From: UBA1426 sp050953365
GTDB lineage: Bacteria > Bacillota > Clostridia > Peptostreptococcales > Anaerovoracaceae
Direction of reading: 5' to 3'
Assembly: GCA_050953365.1 (NCBI GenBank)
Contig: JBMNMN010000023.1
Location: 1 to 64,000, forward strand
DNA: 64,000 bases
Part shown: one piece after another, positions 7,089-15,743 of the stretch
Layout of the letters: each line of letters starts with the position of its first letter
Position numbering within the stretch: the first letter of the stretch is position 1
The notes under the pieces: model-generated
What the model was told of the DNA's origin: nothing
Database searches by the model: none
What the model saw: the letters and a program-made list of their open reading frames with translations, nothing else
Made by a program: the position numbers and the translations under genes

Positions 7089-8633
7089 GACGGTGTCAAG
7101 TTGTTGTGGAGTTTTTGCTTGACAACTCTCCCGATGTTATGCAACCAAACCCCGTTGCCGACCATAAGACCGGATCAGGATCTGTGTTGCAGTATTGACT
7201 GCCGGATTGTATTGTTCTTTTTCGAATATACTCCAGTCCCAACAACCATGAATTGCATTTTGTAGCCGTTTTTCCCCATACTCCTTTAGAATGCTCCTGT
7301 TTTTTTCGTCTTCAGGTCGTCTGAAATCCTTTCCTGAAACGCTGCAACCGTTTCTTGTGTAGACTCTAAGTTCTGCCATCTTGTTTAGACCGGCTTCGCT
7401 CCAACCCATAGGATTTCTGCTTAATCTCTCCGAATACACATGACTTACTAAACCTTCTGTGCAGCTACCTATGATATCTTTTGTATATCTTCGCACAATT
7501 CCGTCCCAATTGTTTACAACATAACGGAGGAAGTTTCGAACCCGCTTCTCTTGCTTTGGTCCCTTGCAAAGAGACAGCATTTCTCGAATGAGGCTTGTCA
7601 CTTTTTCCAGGCTCTTCTCTTGAACCGCCTGCCTTATACGGTGTCGGTAATTTTGTTTCGGAAAGGCCGCTGTCGCTTGTTTTAAGTGCTTCTCAAAGTG
7701 AAATCCATCCATAACATAGTGACAGTCGGCAAGCTCCTCCATTCCTTGCTTGATCCATGGAGCCCCATCACCATGAAGATAGATTCTCTCGATTTGATTT
7801 TCTTCATAAGCTTGTGAGATGTACCCGCCTACCGTTTCCCACGCCTCTTTTGTTTGATGAATGGTGGAGGTAAAGTGTACCGGATTCATCAGGACATTTC
7901 GCCCTTTATGGACGGCTTGAATTCCTTCACTTAGCGTAATCAATGGAACCATGCGGTTTTTACCTTCCTGTAGATGAACGTGGTCTTCATCGGCAAAAAT
8001 ATGTAGTTCCGATGCGACTCGCTTTTCTTTAGGGGCTGCCTTTTCCAGTTTTCCCACTGCTCTCAACTTATTCTTTACCGTCTGGCGGCTCACTTCACCG
8101 TTGGTTACTATCTTCGTACTCTTTTCATAGGAAACCTCTGCCGATTGTTCCACCAAGCGGGCGCTCACATTGGCACTCACTCGTTCATAGGCGTATATAC
8201 CAATTATGAAATCCAACGGATATACATAGGCACCTTTTGCGTAATAGTAGTCTCGTTCTATGTCGATTCGACCTACCTCCGTCAGAAGACTCCTTTGCCG
8301 GTCTTTTTCTTTTAGAACAAGCCCCTGCTCTTTTCGAAATGCCTTGTCCGCTCTAAGTTCTTCATTCAATTGCTTCACGATTCCCGATATCAGGGCTCGA
8401 ACGCTTTCTTTGCAAAGACCCAGGGCATCAGATGCAAACTGATCTATATTGGATATGCCTCCTTCTTCAATCCGTTTGCAAATATTTCTTCCCAATTCCG
8501 CAATGATTTGTTGTACAATAGTTTCCACAGAGATCTTCCCTCCTTGTTTGTGTTTTATTGCTGAAACTATTTTAACACAGGAGAGTTGATCTCTGTTTCT
8601 TTCCTTAAAACTCCACAACTATTTTACACTATC
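7089..8633 (-). mobile_element. ISLre2-family insertion sequence, complete (1545 bp)
   Basis: The element is bounded by 9-bp direct repeats CCTCACCGG at 7080-7088 and 8634-8642, the target-site duplication. Imperfect terminal inverted repeats of about 27 bp (22 matches) begin GACGGTGTCAAG on the left and GATAGTGTAAAA on the right, and share GTTGTGGAGTTTT. Length, duplication size and transposase type agree with ISLre2. Intact ends and an open transposase frame suggest a fairly recent insertion. Confidence 0.95.
7137..8528 (-). CDS. ISLre2-family transposase (UPF0236)
   Basis: The protein moves the surrounding element. The frame is open further upstream into the inverted repeat, but GTG 8528 is preferred because AGGAGGG lies about 10 nt before it, giving 463 residues, close to the family norm. 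The family pattern is visible: an N-terminal helical region, GRIDIERDYYY, HIFADEDHVHLQ (acidic residues in the usual place), YLHGDGAPWIKQG and YVMDGFHFEKHLKQ. No internal stops are present, so it may be active. Confidence 0.94.
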   Translation of the reverse strand: METIVQQIIAELGRNICKRIEEGGISNIDQFASDALGLCKESVRALISGIVKQLNEELRADKAFRKEQGLVLKEKDRQRSLLTEVGRIDIERDYYYAKGAYVYPLDFIIGIYAYERVSANVSARLVEQSAEVSYEKSTKIVTNGEVSRQTVKNKLRAVGKLEKAAPKEKRVASELHIFADEDHVHLQEGKNRMVPLITLSEGIQAVHKGRNVLMNPVHFTSTIHQTKEAWETVGGYISQAYEENQIERIYLHGDGAPWIKQGMEELADCHYVMDGFHFEKHLKQATAAFPKQNYRHRIRQAVQEKSLEKVTSLIREMLSLCKGPKQEKRVRNFLRYVVNNWDGIVRRYTKDIIGSCTEGLVSHVYSERLSRNPMGWSEAGLNKMAELRVYTRNGCSVSGKDFRRPEDEKNRSILKEYGEKRLQNAIHGCWDWSIFEKEQYNPAVNTATQILIRSYGRQRGLVA

Positions 8634-9606
8634 CCTCACCGGTCAATGCAGCATATTCAATTACCTTTTTATATAACTTTTCCGTTTGAGCCGGATTTAC
8701 CTGATAAAAAGACAAGGGCGAAATTTCAAAATCCATCCCCACTAAATGATCCTTAATGGTAGGCTTGCCCGCCAGAACAATATTCTCCCTGCCCAGTTTG
8801 GACCCGCCCTTTTGCTTGTTTACGTTCAAGATCAGACTCTTGAAGATATAATCTCGGCCCTTCGGATCCTTCACCGCCACCGGATTTTCCAAAGAATCCA
8901 GAATCAAATCAATAAGCAGTTCCACTTCAGGAATTTTCCGTTCCGTTGCGACCAGGATCACCATGATCTCTCCGGTGCCGAAAGCGGTTTTTACAACAAG
9001 ATGCCGGAGAACCCCTGTGGCCGTCTTTTCATCGTAAATAGGGATTTTCGTCTCTTTCACGTATTCCCTTAAGGCCCTCGCAATCCGATCCGCCGGCTCA
9101 ACCTGGAGCATGCAGCTTTCGCAATCTATGATTTCATGGCTCATCCTTTTGTTAAATCCCAAATTGCAGCCCCGCTGCTTCTTTTCCGGACCGCTTATCC
9201 TTCCAAAGGTATACTGAACATTGTTCCTATAGTACCAGGGATCCTCCATCCCCATCACATCCGCGACCTTGGGATCAACCACGCCACCGATTCGCGTAAG
9301 TCGGTCTACAACCCATTTCTTTTTCAGCATAAGCTGTCCCTCATAATGCATAGATTGCAGATCGCATCCGCCGCATTCACTCGCATAGGAACAGGACGGT
9401 TCCCTGCGAAGGGAGGAAGGTTCAGTAATTTCCAGAATCTTTCCTTTTGCGAAGTTCTTCTTGGTCTGGGTTATCTCAGCCATAACTCTGTCGCCGGGAA
9501 TAGCTCCCGGAATAAAAACGGCCATACCATCTGCCCTTCCGATCCCCTCTCCGTTATTGCCAAGATCCATTATTTCAATTTCGTATTGTTCACCCTTGTT
9601 CAACAT
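8634..9606 (-). pseudogene. rlmD: rumA/rlmD-type 23S rRNA uracil-C5 methyltransferase, N-terminal fragment
   Basis: Residues 1-60 form a TRAM RNA-binding domain (GEGIGRADGMAVFIPGAIPGD). Next come the iron-sulfur cysteines (CSYASECGGCDLQ with a later Cys in CESCML), then the start of the methyltransferase fold up to SFYQVNPAQTEKLYKKV. The frame enters the IS element at 8633 and stops a few codons later. The missing half is at 6651-7088, so the gene is disrupted unless the IS excises. ATG 9606 follows GGGGAG. Confidence 0.92.
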
Positions 9607-9644
9607 CCCGACTCCCCGTCCTCTTTTATTTTCTTAAGCTTTGT

Positions 9645-10832
9645 TTAGAGTTTCGCGATCGCCTTCCCGAAATCTACGGCTTCCTTTTGTGCGTCTGCAC
9701 CAGGGTTCCATTGGTTTCTATAACCTTCTAAAGCAACTTCGAAGCCGGCATTTACCATTAACTCATTGATTACTTTTACGCATTCTCCGCTCCAGCCGTA
9801 ACATCCAAACGCGGCAGCTTTTTTACCTTTGAACTTAAGCCCTTTCATTAGATGAATAAAGCCCGCTATCGAATGCAATATGCTGTTTGAGATTGTCGGC
9901 GAGCCGATAACCACGGTTTTCGATTTAAATACTTCTGTAATCAGGTCGTTATCATCACACTTGGCAATATTATAAACTTTAACAGTCACGTCCTTGTCAG
10001 CCTGCAGGATACCCTCAGCTATCTTCTCAGCGAGCAATTTCGTTCCGTTCCACATTGTATCATAGATGATGGTAACCTGGTTTTCCTGATAGTCGTTGGA
10101 CCATTGCGCATATTTTTCTACAATCTGCATGGGATTGTCCCGCCAAATGACCCCATGACTCGTTGCAATCATCTCAATTGGAAGATTCAGCGCAGTAATT
10201 TCATCCAGCTTTTTCCTTAGCATAGGGTTGAACGGGTTCAATATATTTGCAAAATATTTAATGGACTCATTGTATAGGTCACATTGGTCCACCAGATCGT
10301 TAAAGAGTTGTTCGGTAGCTAAATGTTGACCGAATGCATCGTTGCTAAAAAGTATATTGTCTTGAGTCATATAGGTTGCCATGCTGTCGGGCCAATGCAG
10401 CATGGGCATTTCTACAAAGATAAGCTCTTTTCCGTTGCCGATAGGGATTTTGTCTCCCGTCTTAACGACTTGAAAATTCCAATCCTGATGATACTGGCCT
10501 TTTAAGGATTTTACTGCATTAGCCGTACAGTAAATAGGCTTGTCCGGGATATGTTTCATCAGGGCGGGCAGAGCTCCGCTGTGGTCTACTTCTCCATGAT
10601 TAATAATGATGAAATCAATTTTATTTAAATCGATTTCCTTAGCCAAATTACCTACAAATTCATCTGCAAAGGGAGCCCAAACCGTATCAATCAAGACCGT
10701 CTTTTCTTCTTGGATCAGATAAGAATTATATGTGGACCCTTTGTGCGTGGAATAATCGTTGCCATGAAATTTTCGAAGCTCCCAATCTACCTTTCCAACC
10801 CAGTATACATTATTTCTTACGTGCTTTTTCAT
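9645..10832 (-). CDS. fprA: Flavodiiron protein (A-type flavoprotein, O2/NO reductase)
   Basis: The N-terminal metallo-beta-lactamase-like domain carries the di-iron ligands (NHGEVDHSGALP, HWPDSMATY, SHGVIWR). The C-terminal flavodoxin domain binds FMN (IIYDTMWNGTKLLAE about residue 255, PTISNSILH, FGCYGWSGE). These cytosolic enzymes reduce oxygen or nitric oxide in anaerobes. The chosen ATG 10832 has AAGGAG about 9 nt upstream; a longer frame begins with GTG at 10841 but would start almost on top of that site. A truncated transposase lies directly upstream, so only a short stretch is left for a native promoter. Confidence 0.95.
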   Translation of the reverse strand: MKKHVRNNVYWVGKVDWELRKFHGNDYSTHKGSTYNSYLIQEEKTVLIDTVWAPFADEFVGNLAKEIDLNKIDFIIINHGEVDHSGALPALMKHIPDKPIYCTANAVKSLKGQYHQDWNFQVVKTGDKIPIGNGKELIFVEMPMLHWPDSMATYMTQDNILFSNDAFGQHLATEQLFNDLVDQCDLYNESIKYFANILNPFNPMLRKKLDEITALNLPIEMIATSHGVIWRDNPMQIVEKYAQWSNDYQENQVTIIYDTMWNGTKLLAEKIAEGILQADKDVTVKVYNIAKCDDNDLITEVFKSKTVVIGSPTISNSILHSIAGFIHLMKGLKFKGKKAAAFGCYGWSGECVKVINELMVNAGFEVALEGYRNQWNPGADAQKEAVDFGKAIAKL

Positions 10833-10860
10833 TAGGTTCACTCTCCTTAATCAGTATTTT

Positions 10861-11999
10861 GCTTTTTTGACACCGGAGATGCTTGCAGAAGTGAACGCAT
10901 ACGTCATTGGAAGCAAGAAAAAGGATGACGACGAAGATCCGATGAATGGCTCAGATTCAAGCGACGGAGGTGGAGACAGTGAATCAGAAGAAGGAAAAAA
11001 CAAAGGGACACTAATTCTCGACGCAACCTGCGCCCCGGCTGACATCAAGTATCCAACAGACGTGGCACTCCTCAATACGGCACGTGAAAAGCTGGAGAGA
11101 ATGATAACAGAGCTTCACGGGCAGACCAGTCAGAAAAAGAAGCCCAGGACATACAAGAGAATTGCCAGAAAGGATTATCTCAGATTTGCGCGGAACAGGA
11201 AGCCAACCATCAAGACGATTCGAAAAGCAATACGGCAGCAGCTAGGCTACGTAAGACGGGATCTTGCCATCATAGAAACACTACTTCAGAGTGGTCTGAA
11301 TTTGACTGAGAAGAGCAAGGAGACCTTGCGGATCGTCAGAACGCTGTACTCGCAGCAGGAAGAGATGTATCGGGAGAAGAAGCATCAGGTCGATGACAGG
11401 ATTGTCAGTATTCATCAGCCTTGGGTGAGACCGATTGTTAGAGGGAAAACCAATGCACCGACAGAGTTCGGAGCAAAGATTGCAATCAGCATGGTAGATG
11501 GTTATGCCTCTGTGGAAAGATTGGACTGGAACGCTTTTAACGAGACTTCCACCCTGCAGGAAAGCGTAGAACGCTACCGGGAGGAGCGAGGGTACTATCC
11601 CGAGCGGATCCTTGCGGACAAGATCTATCGAACGAGGGAAAACCTCTCATTCTGCAGCAAGCATGGCATCCGAATGAACGGACCAAAGCTGGGGAGACCG
11701 CCGAAGGACAAGAAGGCCTACAGGTTGCAATGTCTTCTGGAGAAATCAGAAGCAGGAGAGCGAAATGCCGTGGAAGGCAAGTTTGGGGAAGGGAAACGGG
11801 CCTATGGCCTGAACAGGATCTTCACCAGGAGACAGGATACAAGCGAGACCAGCATCCATCTGGTATTTCTTGTAACTATAACATATAACGCGCGCCCTGG
11901 CTTGTTTACCTAATAATTTGTGGATAAAGATGTAAAAAAAACAAGAGCCCCATTCTCCTATACAGCAAGGCTCCTGTTGCACGCTCTTAAACATGCTTG
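10861..11999 (+). pseudogene. IS5-type (IS1182-like) transposase remnant
   Basis: The recognisable core is DDE transposase sequence: LILDATCAPADIKYPTD, EFGAKIAISMVDGYASVERL, YREERGYYPERILADKIYRT and RNAVEGKFGEGKRAYGL. The N-terminal third is missing: the similarity starts abruptly at 10861 next to fprA. The frame then hits two consecutive stops (TAATAA, 11911-11916). The same phase continues with FVDKDVKKTRAPFSYTA to TGA 11999, so the C-terminus has decayed by nonsense mutation. It cannot make a functional transposase. Confidence 0.85.
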
Positions 12000-12003
12000 A
12001 TTA

Positions 12004-12243
12004 TTACTGATAATTGTTTTTCCTGGCAATGGCCTCTTCTCGGATTTCTTCCCTCATTCCTTTCAAAGCATCTCTTCTTCTTTCGTTTTTCTCTATGAGA
12101 TCTTGTTTCGTCTTTTCATCATCTGTGATTTGTATCATGTCTTCTGCTCTTTTCATGTTTTGGATGGTTTTCCCAATGTTGTATTCGATTCGTTCCACAT
12201 TATCCCGCCTGTCATCGGGATTAGGTCTTGTATTATTTCCCAT
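12004..12243 (-). CDS. tlp: Small acid-soluble spore protein Tlp
   Basis: The 79-residue product matches Tlp: PDDRRDNVERIEYNIGKTIQN, then alternating charged helices and the family signature EKNERRRDALKGMREEIR. Tlp is made in the forespore and stored in the spore core. ATG 12243 is preceded by GGAGG at a 7-nt distance, which rules out the longer frame to 12327. It is direct evidence that the organism makes endospores. Confidence 0.93.
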   Translation of the reverse strand: MGNNTRPNPDDRRDNVERIEYNIGKTIQNMKRAEDMIQITDDEKTKQDLIEKNERRRDALKGMREEIREEAIARKNNYQ

Positions 12244-12344
12244 GTCTCTTCCTCCCACATGATTAAATATTGCGCCGCCGCAATGATTTCTAATCCTATT
12301 TTGCAACCTGAGGATAAAAATATTCACTTATAAAAGCGGCATTT

Positions 12345-12417
12345 GCAAAAAGTGTCTGGTACCAAACATGCAAAAAGTATCCGGCACCAAACTTGTAAAG
12401 AGTGTCAAACACTAAAT
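12345..12417 (+). repeat. REP-like repeat, three copies in a row
   Basis: Three diverged copies of about 23 bp at a 25-bp period (12345, 12370, 12395), close to GCAAAAAGTGTCTGGTACCA. The same motif, as a head-to-head pair, forms the hairpin after mgtE at 62381-62438. Confidence 0.8.
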
Positions 12418-12454
12418 GCAACTTCTTTGCAAGGGGCAACGTTTTTTTAGATTT

Positions 12455-12760
12455 TAAAAAAGTATCGCTGCTCTAATTCGAAATAAGCAACGGTGAACTG
12501 GAATTGAAGCCATTTGCCGCTGCTTTTGGGCCTGCAAAAAATTGAAAAGCAACGATAAAGTGTATAACGTTAATGTTAACGATGCTTTTTCTGAAAAAAG
12601 GCAGCGACATATTTACACAGAGAAAAGATATCGCTGCTCATGTAAGAAAAGAGCAACGAATTTGTTGCCTCGGCTAAAAGTATCGTTGACTCTGTCAATA
12701 AAAAGCAGCGATGATTTGATTGCGGTTAAAGATATCGTTGACTTCATCCTTTGTTTATAA
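12455..12760 (+). repeat. Cluster of short alternating repeats (AGCARCGAT / ATCGYTGCT)
   Basis: At least nine copies of a roughly 10-bp core (for example TATCGCTGCTC, GAGCAACGA, GCAACGATAAAG, GATATCGTTGAC) in alternating orientation fill the gap between tlp and the GGDEF-EAL gene. They could fold as nested hairpins. I see no gene here. Confidence 0.7.
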
Positions 12761-12765
12761 CAAAT

Positions 12766-14676
12766 TTATAACAAAACTTTCGCCATATCAGATGCGGGCA
12801 TCGGCCGGTAATAATAAAAACCTTGAACCTCATCGCACATCCTGCTTTTCAGAAAATCACGCTGCAGTTTGTTTTCAACGCCCTCTGCGACAATCTTTAG
12901 GTCCAGATTCTTTGCAAGGTTCAGAATAACTATCGTGATCGCCTGATCCTTCTGACTCTTCTCAATGCCCCTCACAAATTGAATATCCATTTTCAGGCTG
13001 TCAATGGGAAGCATCTTCAGCCGGTTCAAGGAAGAGTATTCCGTTCCGAAATCGTCTATCGAGATACTGATGCCCAAACTCTTCAGATCATTTAAAACGC
13101 TTATGATATAATCGGGCTCTTTCATCATGGCGCTTTCCGTAATTTCCAGTTCGACCAAACTTGGATTGATCCCTGTTTTAGTCAATATCTGGGCCACCTG
13201 AGCCACGAAATTGGGATTACGCAGCTGAATTGCCGACAGGTTAACAGCAATGCGAAGATCGCCAAGCCCCATAGCCTTCCATGACATAGTCTGTCTGCAG
13301 GCAGTTTCGAGCACCCAATTTCCGATTTGGTTGATCAGTCCCGACTGCTCAGCCAACGGGATAAAATCGCTTGGAGGAACCATCCCATAATCCGGGTGCA
13401 TCCAGCGAAGAAGCGCTTCTGATCCTACGATCTTTTCCGTCTGTAAATCGATCTTCGGTTGATAGTATACTTGAAACTGATTGAGCTCTAAGGCTCTGTA
13501 CAAACTGTTAAAGAGATTCATCCGATACTGCATGTCCTCTTTGATGTAGTGAGAACAGAAAGCGTAACGGCCCTTTCCTTTCTCCTTTGCCGTGCACATG
13601 GCAATGTCCGCATGTCGAATAAGGGTCCCGGCATCCTCTCCGTCAAAGGGCCAGACCGCTATACCGGCGCATGCCGTAATAAATATTTCCTGCCCATTTA
13701 AAATTACCGGTTCCTTAAAGATACTCATGATCTCTTCGGTAATTCTTGAGATCCTATCCATATCGGGACCGCTTTCCAGCAGGATAAGAAACTCATCGCC
13801 GCCAAATCTCGCCACGTTATCCGTGCTGTTCAGCAGATTCATAATCTTTTGCCCAATGTCCTGAATGATCTCGTCGCCTCTCTCATACCCCACCGTATCA
13901 TTAATGGACCTAAAGGAGTCCAGATCCAAATACATAACTCCTACGGTTGTATTCTCTCTGTTCGCAGAGCGTATGGCGCGATCTACCTGTTCATAAAAGT
14001 GCTGGCGGTTGGGCAAATTCGTCATCGTATCATAATAGGTCATAAAACAAATGTGTTTTTGAGACAGCAACTTTTCAATGGAATCAGAGACGATACGCGA
14101 AATGACCGGCAGCGCGGCAAACTCATATTCTGACCACCCCCGGCATTGAGCGGAGGCCTCAATATATAGAAAAGCTATTATCTTTTCTTCAATGTAGAGT
14201 GGAATAAACACCCAGGGATCTGACTTCTTTTTCTTAATGAGATCCTTCGATATGCGGTCTTTATAGAGCATGGAATCTGTCGAGCGGGAACGCTTTTCCA
14301 AATACTCTTCCCATCGCTCCATATATATACGCCGTTTATCCGAGAGTATGGCAGTACCGTTGGCGGAACGGTGCTCGGCTCCGAATAATTCGGCGTACTC
14401 CTTATCCGTGGCATGAATCAGAACCGTTTCGGCCACAAAAAAATCTGCTAATTGATTTAGCAAGTACTCAAAACTCTGTGCGATATTATCTTCGTCTTTA
14501 AGGGAAAACCCCGTTGCAATATCATCAATGAATGCCTGTGTCCTTGCTTCAGCCGCGTTTCTTCTGCATCTCTCAAGATAGATTCGATAAGCGAAGTATA
14601 AAATACCGGCAATGAAAACGAGATTTAACAAGGAAAGCAATAGATAAATAGCACAAAAATTCACGAGATGATCCAT
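12766..14676 (-). CDS. Membrane GGDEF-EAL cyclic-di-GMP protein
   Basis: One N-terminal membrane segment (about 8-30) is followed by a GAF-like sensory region (about 45-210), a GGDEF domain with intact RFGGDEF (about 290) and an EAL domain (EALLRW about 420, EITES, DDFGTEYSSL, AEGVE, QGFYYYRP). GGDEF makes and EAL breaks cyclic di-GMP. Both active-site signatures look intact, except that the usual DDFGTGYSSL is DDFGTEYSSL and QGYYFSKP is QGFYYYRP. It therefore probably has one or both activities, with the GAF region sensing an unknown signal. It is monocistronic, with an AT-rich leader of about 230 nt upstream. Confidence 0.93.
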   Translation of the reverse strand: MDHLVNFCAIYLLLSLLNLVFIAGILYFAYRIYLERCRRNAAEARTQAFIDDIATGFSLKDEDNIAQSFEYLLNQLADFFVAETVLIHATDKEYAELFGAEHRSANGTAILSDKRRIYMERWEEYLEKRSRSTDSMLYKDRISKDLIKKKKSDPWVFIPLYIEEKIIAFLYIEASAQCRGWSEYEFAALPVISRIVSDSIEKLLSQKHICFMTYYDTMTNLPNRQHFYEQVDRAIRSANRENTTVGVMYLDLDSFRSINDTVGYERGDEIIQDIGQKIMNLLNSTDNVARFGGDEFLILLESGPDMDRISRITEEIMSIFKEPVILNGQEIFITACAGIAVWPFDGEDAGTLIRHADIAMCTAKEKGKGRYAFCSHYIKEDMQYRMNLFNSLYRALELNQFQVYYQPKIDLQTEKIVGSEALLRWMHPDYGMVPPSDFIPLAEQSGLINQIGNWVLETACRQTMSWKAMGLGDLRIAVNLSAIQLRNPNFVAQVAQILTKTGINPSLVELEITESAMMKEPDYIISVLNDLKSLGISISIDDFGTEYSSLNRLKMLPIDSLKMDIQFVRGIEKSQKDQAITIVILNLAKNLDLKIVAEGVENKLQRDFLKSRMCDEVQGFYYYRPMPASDMAKVLL

Positions 14677-14912
14677 AATTCCCCCTAGTGTTGTCGTAGC
14701 CTTGTAAATTGCATGTACTATCTGCCGGCATAAAAATAAAGCTTACGCCTTGCTAAAAATGATTACATCATTTCGTATGTACATTTTTCTTTTTGCACTA
14801 AATATGTATATCGTAAATTATACTTGAAACTTTACCTCCAATCCACATATTTTTTATATAATTATTTTGATTGTTTGAGTTTTTCCACAAATTGTTAAAA
14901 CTTTGCTAAAGT

Positions 14913-15743
14913 CTATAGATTTCCCCCGTAGACGTACCGAAGAGACTCCTGAGCGATTTCCGCCAACTTTATTATGACAGAAACCGGTGTGGGCCCCCTG
15001 TCGGACATTTTGTAAGCGGGAAAAAATCGGGAGATATGCAACGGAATCGCGGGACTTATCGAGGCTAGCCATGAAGAAAGCTCCCGCATCTCCTCTTCGC
15101 TGTCGTTTTCCCCGGGAATGATCAGTGTCGTTACCTCCACATGGCTTTTCGCAGCCGCAAGGCGAATGGTATTTTTCACAACCTCCAGATCCCCGCCGAT
15201 GGCTTTGTAAAACGCAGGAGAGAAGCTCTTAAGATCAATATTGAAAGCATGAACCAACGGCAAAATCTCCAACAGAGGCTCTTCGTTGATATAGCCGTTG
15301 GTCACCACCACGTTGGAAAGGCCCTTTTTTTCTGCCAGCTCTGCGCAATCCCGGACGAACTCATAGCCGATCAAGGGCTCGTTATAGGTATAAGCGATAC
15401 CGATATTTCCATCGGGCATGAGTTGCAGGGCTTTTTCCACCAGTTGCTGCGGTGTGACCTCCAGGCATCTTACCGGGTTTTTCTCCATGGAAATGCAATA
15501 ATTTTGGCAAAAAGAGCAGCGAAGATTACAACCGTAGCTGCCCACGGACAAAATCCAACTGCCCGGCTTAAAGCGCCTTAAAGGCTTTTTTTCGATGGGA
15601 TCAAGGGCAATGGATGTGACCTTGCCGTAGTTGTCGGCAACGATCTTTCCGTTGCGATTTGCCCGTCCGCCGCAGAATCCCAGGCGGCCTTCCCGAATCA
15701 GGCAACCCCTGGGGCAGACGGTGCACAACACGCCTTCCTTCAT
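14913..15743 (-). CDS. AmmeMemoRadiSam system radical SAM enzyme
   Basis: The CNLRCSFCQN motif (CxxxCxxC, about residue 73) binds the 4Fe-4S cluster of radical SAM enzymes. An N-terminal cysteine set (CTVCPRGCLIREG) and the pyruvate formate-lyase-activase-like layout (NEPLIGYEF, NVVVTNGYI, VHAFNIDLKSF) mark the AmmeMemoRadiSam subfamily. It overlaps the upstream MEMO-AMMECR1 gene by four bases, so the two are translationally coupled. The substrate of this widely conserved trio is unknown. Confidence 0.92.
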   Translation of the reverse strand: MKEGVLCTVCPRGCLIREGRLGFCGGRANRNGKIVADNYGKVTSIALDPIEKKPLRRFKPGSWILSVGSYGCNLRCSFCQNYCISMEKNPVRCLEVTPQQLVEKALQLMPDGNIGIAYTYNEPLIGYEFVRDCAELAEKKGLSNVVVTNGYINEEPLLEILPLVHAFNIDLKSFSPAFYKAIGGDLEVVKNTIRLAAAKSHVEVTTLIIPGENDSEEEMRELSSWLASISPAIPLHISRFFPAYKMSDRGPTPVSVIIKLAEIAQESLRYVYGGNL

